Source: DASVBE01 sp963770375 | GTDB lineage: Bacteria; Actinomycetota; Actinomycetes; Streptosporangiales; Streptosporangiaceae | DNA length: 64,000 nt | Reading direction: 5' to 3' | Assembly: GCA_963770375.1 (NCBI GenBank) | Contig: CAVYPM010000009.1 | Location: 62,001-126,000, forward strand | In this document: positions 42,180 through 51,159 of the stretch, one piece after another | How positions within the stretch are numbered: position 1 is the stretch's first letter | How the letters are laid out: each line of letters starts with the position of its first letter | Notes under the pieces: generated by a model | Seen by the model: only the letters and a program-made list of their open reading frames with translations | Databases searched by the model: none | What the model was told of the DNA's origin: nothing | Translations under genes and position numbers: made by a program

Positions 42180-42222
42180 TTCCCAAGCTGACAGTGCGGG
42201 TTCGATTCCCGTCACCCGCTCC
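42180..42222 (+). repeat. attR-like direct repeat
   Basis: A perfect 43-base copy of the tRNA-Gly 3' end, without the 5' half of a tRNA. Flanked by unrelated DNA, it marks the right end of the element. Confidence 0.9.
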
Positions 42223-42264
42223 ACCAAGGTCCCAGCTCAGGGTATGCCCCGGTGGTGACGATCA

Positions 42265-44523
42265 TTAAATGACTTCGCGCCGACGGAGGCAATCGAACAG
42301 CTCGGTCGTTGCCGGAGCCGGCGCCACGTCGAGTTCTGTGCGCAGGGCAGCGACACAGGAGCGGTATTGCCGAAGAGCCAACTGCACTTGGCCTTGCCGG
42401 CTATAGCATCGCATCAATCGACAATGGGCGTCCTCCCGGCAATCGTCACAGGCCAGAAGCTTCAGGCATACCGCGACGCAGCCGGGGTAGTCACCTGAGT
42501 TCAAGCGCAAAGCGCCAAGCCGATCGAGTGCATCGAGATAGCAAAGACGCAGGTGCTCCCGAGTAACTGTCGTCCAATCCTCGTAGGGGTCGTCGGCAAG
42601 AAACTCGCCCTGATAAAGCCAGGTCGCAGCCTCGAACGCTTCCGCTGCCTCTACAAGTTCTCCACTAACGAGGTGCTGATGAGCAGCTTTTAGCTGTTCC
42701 TCGAAAGCTTCAATATCAACCCAGATGTCGAGCCTTGGGTCAATAAAGTAAGCCTGGTCCTGATGGATTACCACTGCGGTGTCGCCGACCGCCGGGCGCA
42801 GGGACTGGCGAAGCCCATGGATCGCCACGTTGAGGCTGTTGCGAGCGGCGTCCGCCGATACCTCGGGCCAGAACATGCTCATGAGCCGATCCCGTCGCAC
42901 CTTGCTGTGATGGTTGACGACGAGGTATTCGAACACTGCGCGGCCCCGCCCCGATGACCACATCTCGACCGGGCGGTCCTGAAAGGCAACCCGCAGTTCA
43001 CCAAGCAGGTGGGCGGTAATGTCGGGTGTTATCTTGCGCACGGTAGTGCGCATCACAGCAGGCCTCGGGAGAGACTCCAGCCTGTGGGCGCCGGGCAGGG
43101 CAAGGGACGATGCTGGGGCAGGTGGAAGCGGCGCACCACGAGCTCCAGCGATCAGAGCCGGGTTGCTCGGGGGCGCGCGTCCTGTCAAGTCAGATGATTT
43201 GCGGGCAAACCGGACCAACCGGCGACGCCACCAGGGGGCGGCGGCGTGCTTACCGATGTAGCGTGGTTCGGCAATGCGTCCGGCGACCGGAAAGTTGCGG
43301 GCCAGAGTCTGACCCAGCCGGGCCAATGTCACCCAGGAGCCCGTGCTCGCAAGGTCACAGGCGACATTAACGGCCGTGTCGGCGGCGCGGTCGACCTCTT
43401 TGGCTTCCATATACAACTCGAGCGCTCGATCCTCGGCACCCTGGCTGGAGACGTACTCGGCCAGGATGGTGAGTGAGGCGGGATCAATGTCCCCGCTTCC
43501 TCCTGCGGACCGCAACGGAGCACGCCAGGCCGGGCTGAGCTGCTGCCAGCCCTCGGCGAGATCAAGCCACCAGGGCTCATTTCGAGGAAGCGCGGAGATC
43601 CCCAGAGCACTTGCCATGGCCGGGTGCCAGACGCCAAGCCGGCTGGCGCCAGCCAGAGAGATGAGACTGTGGCGGTCGGCGCGCCCAAGCAGGTGGCGGC
43701 CGAGTGCGCTCAGCAGGTCCTGGGTGTTGCCCGCCCTCGTCATGGCGGCGCGAAAAACCTCCGGCCCGAGGATCGCGGTAGCCGAGAACGCAGCTTCCAA
43801 GGCGCCGGCTGCGCCATGGGTAAGGGCAAAACTCCGGTCAAGGATGGCCGCAGAAAGGCCGGGTGCAAAGGCTTCAGCCAGAAGCGTTACGTCACGGCGA
43901 TCCAGCTGGAGATGAGACCACCCGAGCACCTGGCCGTGTGGATCCAGGCGTCGCGGGTCCCACTCCGTGAAGCTGATCAACAGGACGTCGAGACCCCTCG
44001 GCAAGTGGGGCAGGAAGGCCGACACGAGCATGTCAAGACTGGCGGGGCAGCCGGCCTCAAGATGTTCCGCGCCCTCCAGCACTAGCACCGTTGGTGGGAC
44101 CGTGGCCGCCACCAGCCAGTCGGCCAGCAGTTGATATCCAATCCGCCACTCGCCATGGCGGGCATGGCGGGCCACATCCTCGGCGATCCCTTGCGATACT
44201 TCCGCGTCCAATCTCGCCGCTGCGCCGAGCAAAGTGACAAGCAGGGCGCCAGGATCAGCATCAGCGGTCTGGACGCGAATCCACAGGACTTGGGCATAAC
44301 GCTCCTGGACGACCGTTGCCACCTTGCCGAGGGCCAGGAAGTCCGGGGGCGCTGCTAGTGCGGTCAGCCCGACTCTCGCCATTCGCTCGACCGTCGGCCA
44401 GCTCGGCATCGTCAGCCATGGGTGCGGGACGAGGTAGGTCCCCGCCAGCCGTTCCGAACAGCTAAATGCCATGGCCGCGAAGTCCCCCCGGACGAGCGGG
44501 CTAGTCGTCTTTCCCCTGTGCAC
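42265..44523 (-). CDS. BTAD-type transcriptional regulator with degenerate N-terminal ATPase domain
   Basis: 752 residues. The first 300 residues follow a MalT/LuxR-type ATPase layout, but the Walker A place reads ALAAPPDFLALGKV and lacks GKT/S, while a Walker B-like VLVLEGAEHL remains. The centre is helical. The C-terminus has an OmpR/SARP-type winged helix (about 515-600; LLGELRVAFQ, NSLNVAIHGLRQSLRP) and a BTAD helical-repeat domain (about 615-750; YEDWTTVTREHLRLCYLDAL, HCRLMRCYSRQGQVQLAL). In AfsR/SARP the DNA-binding end comes first, so the order is inverted. GTG 44523 is used; an ATG at 44471 is possible. Targets unknown. Confidence 0.82.
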   Translation of the reverse strand: MHRGKTTSPLVRGDFAAMAFSCSERLAGTYLVPHPWLTMPSWPTVERMARVGLTALAAPPDFLALGKVATVVQERYAQVLWIRVQTADADPGALLVTLLGAAARLDAEVSQGIAEDVARHARHGEWRIGYQLLADWLVAATVPPTVLVLEGAEHLEAGCPASLDMLVSAFLPHLPRGLDVLLISFTEWDPRRLDPHGQVLGWSHLQLDRRDVTLLAEAFAPGLSAAILDRSFALTHGAAGALEAAFSATAILGPEVFRAAMTRAGNTQDLLSALGRHLLGRADRHSLISLAGASRLGVWHPAMASALGISALPRNEPWWLDLAEGWQQLSPAWRAPLRSAGGSGDIDPASLTILAEYVSSQGAEDRALELYMEAKEVDRAADTAVNVACDLASTGSWVTLARLGQTLARNFPVAGRIAEPRYIGKHAAAPWWRRRLVRFARKSSDLTGRAPPSNPALIAGARGAPLPPAPASSLALPGAHRLESLPRPAVMRTTVRKITPDITAHLLGELRVAFQDRPVEMWSSGRGRAVFEYLVVNHHSKVRRDRLMSMFWPEVSADAARNSLNVAIHGLRQSLRPAVGDTAVVIHQDQAYFIDPRLDIWVDIEAFEEQLKAAHQHLVSGELVEAAEAFEAATWLYQGEFLADDPYEDWTTVTREHLRLCYLDALDRLGALRLNSGDYPGCVAVCLKLLACDDCREDAHCRLMRCYSRQGQVQLALRQYRSCVAALRTELDVAPAPATTELFDCLRRREVI

Positions 44524-45004
44524 CCGTTCTTGACACAGCTGTCATGGTCCCGGACGGGTTGTCACACAAATTCGGTATAACTCAAGACGAGCACCCTTGT
44601 CGAGATTTTCTGGACATGCAAGCATCATGCTGGCGGCCCTGGCATGGGACCTGCCGGCTGGCAGCTACCTCACAACCGGGCGTAGGCGGGTGCCGCGTAC
44701 CAGGTCAGCGGGCATTTGGCCGCGGTGCTGGCCGGGCTGCGCGGCTGCCGGAACGCCGGGGTCGTCCTGTCACCGGGCTGGAGCACTTAATTTCAGCGAT
44801 GCGCAGATTAAGCGCTCAGCGCACGTCGGTTAAGTGCCGCTTCGCCGGCCGGAGCGCTTAATCTCGGCGATGCGCAGGTTAAGCGCTCAGCCTCACGTCG
44901 GTTAAGTGGCGCTTACGACGATCGGGCTGCCGGGGCACCCCGGACGACTGGGAACCGAGAAAGATCTAGTTCCGGTCGCTCGCCACCTCATCGAGGAGGA
45001 GAAG
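44524..45004. other. Gene-free accessory spacer with repeats
   Basis: No frame here has normal codon bias or a domain; two plus-strand frames of 78-105 codons look random. The stretch contains the 71-bp tandem repeat described separately and ends with a strong ribosome site (GAGGAGGAG) before ATG 45005. Confidence 0.6.
44780..44922. repeat. Two-unit 71-bp tandem repeat with inverted TTAA boxes
   Basis: Unit 1 (44780-44850) and unit 2 (44851-44922) align from GGAGCRCTTAAT to GTTAAGTGSCGCTT. Within unit 2, AGCGCTTAA and TTAAGCGCT form a perfect nine-base inverted repeat around GCGATGCGCAGG; in unit 1 the left arm has one change (AGCACTTAA). A further GGTTAAGTG follows in each. The boxes are AT-rich islands and look like protein-binding sites or hairpins ahead of the broken gene at 45005. 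Confidence 0.75.
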
Positions 45005-45564
45005 ATGAAAGCATGGCCGGTATGCCCGCAGAATCAGAATTTCAGTGTCCTGACCGGATTCCTCACTCCAGGATCTGATACCGGTCCAGGGGCGCTGGAT
45101 GGCAGCATCTCATTGGACGTGCTCGACCCGACCGAGGGCGGACGAGAAGGTCCGGGCCGTAGAGACGACCGACCGCTGGGACCTCTTGGTGCGATGGTGC
45201 GTCTGCGGCCGCTTCGCCGACTTGGTAAGCGGCTGCTGGTGCGTGCAGGTCTTCCTGGACGACATCGATGGCGTCGAAGCCAGCAGGGCGTAAGACCGGC
45301 CGGATCGGCTCGGCGAAGGTGTCCGCGGATGACGGGGAAGAGGTCTCCGAAGGAGAAGATACTACCAAGTTCTGTTTCGAGCACAGGTTCGAATTCAGGC
45401 CGCCCGGCCCGGCCCAGGCCGGTGTCTACGACCTCGTCGTCGTCATCACCCTGTCCAACCGTGACTGTGACGACCCGGCCCGTACGGTTCAGGACATGGT
45501 GGGTTGGGCGGTGATCCCCGTCCTGGTCTTCTTCGACGAAAAGGCGCCGTTCTGCCCGAGCTGA
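45005..45564 (+). pseudogene. Broken beta-rich protein gene (two frameshifts)
   Basis: ATG 45005 has a strong GAGGAGGAG site and starts MKAWPVCPQNQNFSVLTGF. Near 45135 the likely frame moves to one reading DEKVRAVETTDRWDLLVRW and ADLVSGCWCVQVFLDDIDG, which stops at 45293. A third frame then continues TGRIGSAKVSADDGEEVS and QAGVYDLVVVITLSN to 45564. Joined, they give one beta-sandwich-like protein of about 185 residues. The pattern of its end (GVYDLVVVITL) resembles the C-terminal domain of the next gene (DLYRLLATVEI). Real decay or sequencing indels cannot be separated. Function unknown. Confidence 0.6.
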
Positions 45565-45741
45565 CCGTGGCCGTGACCGGGACCCGGGCGTCAAGCCTCA
45601 GGTGACTTGCCACCACTGGATGAGGCGCTCCGGGTCCCGGGCAGTGGCGTCCGAGACTGGCCCCGGGTCAGGAGCTTCATAGGTCAGCACTCAGCGTGAC
45701 CGCCGGTTCGGCAGGCCTAACTGCCAGAGCAGGAGCACCAA

Positions 45742-46704
45742 ATGACGCAACCTGGTGACCCCAAGTCCAGCAGCACCGGGCGGCCTGGCGACGACTTCCG
45801 GAAGATCGACGGCGTAGGCCGTAGATTCGAACAGCGCCTCTGGGATGCTGGGATTTTCACGTACAGAGACCTGGCGCAGCGCACCCCGGAAGAAATCGCC
45901 GCGGTCCTGGCACCCATGGCTGGGATATCCCCGGAACGCATATCCAGCCAGGCGCGTGAACTCGCAGGGTCTCCACCCGAGGCACCGGTCCCGCGCCAGC
46001 ACTATGCGGCCTTCCACGTCGAATTCCTTCTCGAGTCCGACAACAGCGTCCGCCGCACCAAAGTTCATCAGCACCAAACGGACGCCCGAGACGCCTGGCC
46101 AGGATGGGATGAGGAGCGATTGCTCTCCTTCCTGCGCGACCGGATACCGCTGCCCGCCGCGCCAGCTCCTGCCGATGCGCCCGGTGCTGAGCCGGCTCAT
46201 GCACAGACAGGAGATCAGGAGCCTGCAGACGCCGGGCCCGCACCTGCGAGCCAGCCGTCAGCCCGCGTTCCCGACCGCTTGCCGTCCTTGTCCCTGAGCA
46301 TCGAGGAACTAGCGGCTATCCGCGATGGTCAACGTAGCTCCGTCCTGAACCCCAATGAGCCGCTTTCCGTGCGCCTCACCATGCGCATCAACCCAATCGA
46401 CACGCCTATCCATGACACTTTTGACTTCTCTGCGACAATCGTTGCCCGGAGGTTCGCCGGTCACGATCGCTTGCTTCTGGGAACCACTCATGGGGCGGTT
46501 CGCGCACGCGACCCGGTATCAGCCGAGGTGACGGGACCGGCCCTGCCCGCTGATCTCTACCGCCTGCTGGCAACGGTGGAGATCTACCCTGCTAATCACT
46601 CCCCAGAAGAGCCACCTCTCTACCGGATGCGTGCCTCTGGGGATTTCATGCGGGTCACGGATACTCCGGTGGGGTCCGCCGCGGCGAGCCACACAGGTGC
46701 GTAA
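45742..46704 (+). CDS. Helix-hairpin-helix protein with C-terminal beta-rich domain
   Basis: 320 residues. Residues 16-70 are a helix-hairpin-helix pair (FRKIDGVGRRFEQRLWDAGI then YRDLAQRTPEEIAAVLAPM), the DUF4332-like type that binds DNA non-specifically or mediates protein contacts. An acidic Pro/Ala linker (about 130-180) leads to a beta-rich domain (about 190-305; EPLSVRLTMRINPID, LPADLYRLLATVEIYP, PLYRMRASGDFMRVTD). The end is intact. No known full-length family was recognised. The preceding broken gene seems to share the C-terminal domain type, so the two may have formed one module. Confidence 0.75.
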   Translation: MTQPGDPKSSSTGRPGDDFRKIDGVGRRFEQRLWDAGIFTYRDLAQRTPEEIAAVLAPMAGISPERISSQARELAGSPPEAPVPRQHYAAFHVEFLLESDNSVRRTKVHQHQTDARDAWPGWDEERLLSFLRDRIPLPAAPAPADAPGAEPAHAQTGDQEPADAGPAPASQPSARVPDRLPSLSLSIEELAAIRDGQRSSVLNPNEPLSVRLTMRINPIDTPIHDTFDFSATIVARRFAGHDRLLLGTTHGAVRARDPVSAEVTGPALPADLYRLLATVEIYPANHSPEEPPLYRMRASGDFMRVTDTPVGSAAASHTGA

Positions 46705-46773
46705 TGATCTCGACGGCCATCGCTGGCGATCATCTGCTGACAGGAACCCTGGCAGGTTCGGGCCTTTGCTCCC

Positions 46774-48632
46774 TTAGCTTCCGGCGGCGAGCCCGAGCGC
46801 TCTTAGCTGGATGGCCGCCTCACGGCGGGTTCTGACGTTCAGCTTGAGGAGGATGGCCGCGACGTGGGTTTCCACGGTCCGGACCGATAGGACCAGCCGG
46901 CTGGCGATCTCGGCATTGGTGAGATCGTCGACCAGCAGCCGGGCGACGTTTGCCTGCTGTCGGGTCAGCCCGGCAAGGTTGCCGCGGGTGGTTGAGACGG
47001 GGCCGCGCGGGATGCGGGCGACGCCGCGTTCCTTGAGCCGTGTCCGGATCTGGTGGGCGAGCGGCTCAGCGCCGATCGTGTTGAGGATGGTCAGCGCCTC
47101 GAGCAGGTCGCTGGTCTGCGGGCATTGCGCTAATGCGGCCGCGCGTTCGTATGGGCTTCCGGCGCGCTGCCAGAATCCGGCCGCCTCATGCCAGCGCCCC
47201 GCAGCCGCCAGTGCGAAGGGATGGACCGACTCGGGCGCACGAGGCTGAGCCGCTGTAGTGATTGCCGGTTGCGGCGAGCACTGCGATGGCCTCCATCGCG
47301 CACGTCTCGGCCTCCGGATGGGCACCGGACCACCCGTGCATGTAGGAAAGCCACCGCAGACTCAGGCCTAGCGCCTGCGGCTCGCCCAGCGCACGGCGCA
47401 GTCCTACCGCCTCGGCTTGCGCCGAGACAGCCAGATCGGCCAGACCAATAATCTGGCACTCGACGGCATAGCGTTCCAGCAGATCCGCCTGGTCGCGGAG
47501 CGGGAACGCGGCCCGGTGCTCGAGCACCCGCAGATAGTGCGCGACCGCCTCGCGGTGGGACTGCGCCGCCACCGCCTCCGCCGCGGCCACGGGTCCGTAC
47601 CGCATGAGCACCCCGGCGTCGCCAGCCTCGGCGGCATGATGCACGATACGGGACAGATCCACCTCGTCGAGCCGATCCAGCAACGCCGCCAGGACCACCT
47701 GGTTGCATGTCACCCGCAGGACCGCAGGCATCGAGTCGGCCACGGCCAACCGGACCAGCTCGTGGCGGAAAGCGATCCGGTTGTGGGTAACCGCTACCAC
47801 ACCCCGCCGCTCGGCCGGAGCCAGACTGGCCAGGCCGCCCGGCACGACTGCGTCCACCAGCCATCGCTCCACCGCGGTGGGGATGACCGCCAACTGCTCA
47901 AGAGCATCCCGGCTAGCCCCGTCCAGGTCGCTTAGCCGGGCTCGTACCGCCTGGGCGACGGTCGCCGGCACGCCTCCCGAGCTCATCTGAAGCGAGCACC
48001 TCTGCTACGAAGAACGGATTACCCGAGGTCAGCGCGTACACCTCGGTGGGGTCCAGCCCGGTGTCGGCGCCCAGCCGGCGCACGGCCTGCGGCGAAAGCC
48101 GCTCCAGCCGCAACTGCCGCAACCGGTGCGTGGCCGACGTCAGACCGACCAGCTGCTGCAACGGATGATCCCGGGTCAGCTCATCGTCCCGGTAGGTTAG
48201 GACGAGCAGCACAGGCAGGGTGGAGATCCGGCGCACGAGGAACTTCAGGACATCAAGCGTCGCCTCGTCGGCCCAGTGAACGTCCTCAACAACGAGCACC
48301 GTGGGCCGATTAGAGTTGTCCAGTTCCGCGCGGAGAGCATCAGTCACACGGCTCCGGTCACCGGACTCGAGCGCTCCAGTCAGCACGCTGCCGACGCTGC
48401 CGATCAGATCACGTAGCGGACCTAGCACCCGCGGGGTGGCCAAGTCGTCACAGTAGCCGACCAGCAGCCGGCCCTCCGCCGGAAGCACCGCGCGGATGCC
48501 TTCGACGAGGCTGGATTTCCCAATTCCCGCTTCGCCCAATATCAAGGCAACCGAACCGTCGCCGTCCCTCGCCTGCCACGCGGCTGCACTGAGCTCGGCT
48601 AGCTCGTACTCGCGCTCCAGGATCTGCCGCAC
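46774..48632 (-). pseudogene. Decayed LuxR-family ATPase regulator (frameshifts plus internal deletion)
   Basis: Frame one (48632 downward) has REYELAELSAAAWQARDG, Walker A GEAGIGKSS and Walker B VLVVEDVHWAD. After one indel near 47970 the next frame continues GVPATVAQAVRARLSDL and a helical region. A second break near 47250 joins VLAATGNHYSG directly to HPFALAAAGRWHEAAGFW in a third frame, skipping most of the usual helical-repeat region. The C-terminal LuxR helix-turn-helix (LTNAEIASRLVLSVRTVETHV) is complete and stops at 46774. Intact relatives are usually around 900 residues; this one is too short even when frames are joined. It looks like a true pseudogene. Confidence 0.8.
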
Positions 48633-49030
48633 CTGTCGGATTCTCCCACGTAGCCGCGCTGCGACGGCGCCGCCGGGTGCGGGCCGGATCCCTAGGGAGC
48701 CACCGAGTCGGCCAGATGCCCGGCTGTCACTCCACGCCGATCGCTACAGAAGAACGGCCTGCACCGTGCTGGTCGACCGGATCCGGTTGGCCCGCCATCG
48801 TTCGTCCACAGGCTCGTTGGCACGCTGCTCGTTCACATGCTCGTTCACGCGTGGCCGGTGAGAACTCTCAATTCCACTTCAAGGCGCCGGGCAACGCCCG
48901 CGCGGGTCCGGCTGGGCAGGGCGACACGCACGGGCCGGTTCCTGGCGTTCGCGCTCGCAACTCCCGGGTCTGGTGGCCGCGATAATGCATCGCTAGGATC
49001 AGCCAGGGGCTTAGGGATCGGAGGGGTTTC
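48633..49030. other. Intergenic region without a gene
   Basis: Several open frames cross it, but none has normal codon bias, a ribosome site or a domain. The last 30 bases carry the promoter and ribosome site (GGAGGGG) of the next gene, with a TAGGAT hexamer about 35 bases before the start. Confidence 0.5.
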
Positions 49031-49336
49031 GTGAACGTTGGTAGTTTCATCGCCGCCTGTGCATTAGGTTTTGTGGCCGGGGCCATCGCTCGTGCGCTGA
49101 TACCCAACGATGCTTTCCGGCACATGCACGGCATTAGATCGTGGCTGACCTCGCTGGGACTGGGCCTGCTGGGGGCGTTGGTCGGCTACTGGATCTTCCA
49201 CGGCATATTTGGCATCGGCGACACGGACAAGTTCGACTGGGGCGGCATCATCGGCGCGATAATCGGCGCCATGGTCGTTGTTGCCGTCGCGTCGTTCCTG
49301 ATCAAGCGTTTCGCAAAGCGTGGGGTAGCTGGCTAA
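49031..49336 (+). CDS. GlsB/YeaQ/YmgE-family membrane protein
   Basis: 101 residues with three membrane helices and the Gly-rich pattern of the family (FVAGAIARALIP, TSLGLGLLGALVGYWIF, GGIIGAIIGAMVVVAVA). Older databases call it transglycosylase-associated; the true role is unclear, often stress-induced. The GTG at 49031 has GGAGGGG five bases upstream. The gene stands alone between a pseudogene and a convergent methyltransferase. Confidence 0.85.
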   Translation: MNVGSFIAACALGFVAGAIARALIPNDAFRHMHGIRSWLTSLGLGLLGALVGYWIFHGIFGIGDTDKFDWGGIIGAIIGAMVVVAVASFLIKRFAKRGVAG

Positions 49337-49347
49337 AGCAGATCCCG

Positions 49348-50196
49348 CTAACAGGCTGCTGGCGGCTTGCGCAACGTCAGGTCGAGCATGAACGGCGTTG
49401 AGACCCACTCGTAGCCGCCGCCCTTCGCGGCACGAAGATCGCTTACCAGATCGTCGATCTGCGGCCCGGCCGCGATGCCCGAGGCGACGGCACGTTCCCT
49501 CGCCGCCAGCAGGGTGGCTGCGTGCAGGTCGAAGCCCAGCTCCGGATCTACGATCGGGAAGCTCCCATTGACATCAACGACGTCAAGGCCCGCCGCGCGC
49601 GCAGACCCCGCGAGGCCATCGACGGCGCCGTGTGGCACACCCCCGGCCCGCTCCAGCACCTGGTACGCCAGATCCCAGTAGGTGCCAAGAGCATCGAGGT
49701 GGGGATGTGACCGCGGGGGCGGGCTGCGCAGCGCCTCCTGCGCCACGATCCAGCCGCCGGGGCGAAGCAGGCGCGCGATCTGGCTGAGGGTCCGTACCGG
49801 GTCGGGCTGGTGCATCAGGAAAAACCGCGTATAAGCCAGGTCGAACGGGCCGCCCACGGCTGCCGGGCCAATCTCGTGGATGTCGCCAGCAAACAACTCC
49901 ACGTTGCCCAGCTCGAGCGCCGCCACGACCGACCGGGCCCGCTCGATGGCCGGCTCGCTGAAGTCGACGCCAACCACCCGGCCAGCCGGGCCCACCATCT
50001 CCGCCATGACGGCAAGCCCGCCGATCGGGCCGCAGCCGCAGTCGATGGCATGCCAGCCTTCCTGCATACCGACCCTGCGGAAGGCAGACCGGGCCAACTC
50101 CCGGGTGGCATCAGCGACGCCCAGTAGCCGCCGAAGATCCTCATCGCTGCCATCGAGGATGTAGCGCCTGACCCGGTCGGCGATCGCTTCAGCCAA
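49348..50196 (-). CDS. Class I SAM-dependent methyltransferase
   Basis: 282 residues from a TTG at 50196. DCGCGPIGGLAVM is motif I (SAM-binding), VVGVDFSEPAIERAR motif II, and GGPFDLAYTRFFLMHQPDPV with LLRPGGWIVAQEAL complete the core. The start is decided by GGAGG six bases before TTG; the longer open frame to 50394 has unrelated codons. The C-terminal part may select the substrate, which cannot be predicted. It is divergent from the MarC gene. Confidence 0.85.
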   Translation of the reverse strand: MAEAIADRVRRYILDGSDEDLRRLLGVADATRELARSAFRRVGMQEGWHAIDCGCGPIGGLAVMAEMVGPAGRVVGVDFSEPAIERARSVVAALELGNVELFAGDIHEIGPAAVGGPFDLAYTRFFLMHQPDPVRTLSQIARLLRPGGWIVAQEALRSPPPRSHPHLDALGTYWDLAYQVLERAGGVPHGAVDGLAGSARAAGLDVVDVNGSFPIVDPELGFDLHAATLLAARERAVASGIAAGPQIDDLVSDLRAAKGGGYEWVSTPFMLDLTLRKPPAAC

Positions 50197-50403
50197 GACC
50201 GGCCTCCTTTGCGTCGCGAGCCCGTGCGGATTTGTCCGGTAAGCCTGTGCCTTCCTTGAAGAGGATGCCGCCCACTGGCCTGATACGCCACCGGCTGGTC
50301 CGGTCGGGCTGGCGCAACCCTCTGGTCGGCACGAGCCAAGGCCCGACTGCGCCGGAGAACTCAAGATCACCGCGACCGATGACAACTCGGTCACACTGGG
50401 GGG

Positions 50404-51045
50404 ATGGATGAATCATCGATCACTGCGGCCGGTGCGATCGACACGTTCCTGGTACTGCTGATCGGCGTCGGGCCAAAGCTCGCGCTGGTCCCGTTCGTAG
50501 AACTCACCGCCCCCCTCGACCCGGCCACCAAGCAGCGGGTGCTGCGCAAGATGCTGACCACGGCGGCCACCGTGGCCGTGCTGCTCATGGTGCTAGGCGA
50601 ACTGTTGCGCACCTTGCTGCACTTTTCGATCGGATCGCTGTCGATCGCCGGCGGCGTGATCTTGCTCGTGCTCGCGGTGTGGATGGTGCTTTCGCCACAG
50701 AACGGCAGCAGCCACAGCACCGCCGGGAAAGACCCGATGCAGCTGGCCCTGTTTCCGCTGGCCGTACCGTACCTGCTCAACCCGGTGGGCATCGTCGGCC
50801 TGATGACAATCTCCGCCGAGGCGAAGTCGCTGAGCGTCTTCGCCGTGGAGTTCGGCATCCTGGTGTTCGTGCTGCTGCTGGACGTGGTGGTATTCCGCTG
50901 GGCCAACCGGGTCAGTGACAAGCTCGACGAGAGCCGCATGCTGGTCACCGAGAAGGTCTTCGGCTTCCTGATCGCCGCGATCGCCGTCCAGCTGGTCCTC
51001 GACGGCATGGTCCAGATAGGGGTCCTTGCGTCGGTTCCGCACTGA
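50404..51045 (+). CDS. MarC-family integral membrane protein
   Basis: 213 residues, six membrane helices in two repeats, the MarC/UPF0056 arrangement. KLALVPFVELTAPLDPATKQRV near the start and LFPLAVPYLLNPVGIVGLM in the fourth helix are the family blocks (canonical P-x-A-x-P-x-hydrophobic). It was once linked to antibiotic resistance, but its function is unproven. The ATG at 50404 is close to CTGGGGGG. It is a single-gene unit. Confidence 0.86.
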   Translation: MDESSITAAGAIDTFLVLLIGVGPKLALVPFVELTAPLDPATKQRVLRKMLTTAATVAVLLMVLGELLRTLLHFSIGSLSIAGGVILLVLAVWMVLSPQNGSSHSTAGKDPMQLALFPLAVPYLLNPVGIVGLMTISAEAKSLSVFAVEFGILVFVLLLDVVVFRWANRVSDKLDESRMLVTEKVFGFLIAAIAVQLVLDGMVQIGVLASVPH

Positions 51046-51159
51046 GCGCACTGAGCGCGCTGACGGGCTGGATCTCGGCGCAGATCTCAGACGTCCACCC
51101 GGTGCGCCCGATCGTACGCACGGCAGCTTTCGGCGTTCTGTCGATGACGATTACGTAGA

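Larger units (their letters stand above)
41213..42222. mobile_element. ~1-kb integrase-less element in tRNA-Gly
   Basis: Two perfect 43-bp repeats lie 967 bases apart. The only intact gene between them is 41570-42112; its base use is lower in GC than the flanking core genes. No integrase, transposase or excisionase frame is present. A minus-strand frame from about 41450 to 41302 (ending ERDRVRNGHEDQQQVND) stops close to attL and might be a C-terminal remnant of an element gene, which I cannot identify. The unit is therefore either a deletion remnant of a larger island or a minimal cargo cassette mobilised in trans. Confidence 0.75.

Noticed and set aside
45034..45594. Minus-strand frame of 186 codons opposite the broken gene
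   Set aside because: It is Arg/Ser/Pro-rich and lacks a ribosome site; the plus strand has a strong ribosome site and coherent, though frameshifted, protein sequence.
49348..50394. Longer version of the methyltransferase starting at 50394
   Set aside because: The first 66 codons are Ser/Gly-rich without homology, and GGAGG stands at the right distance before the TTG at 50196.
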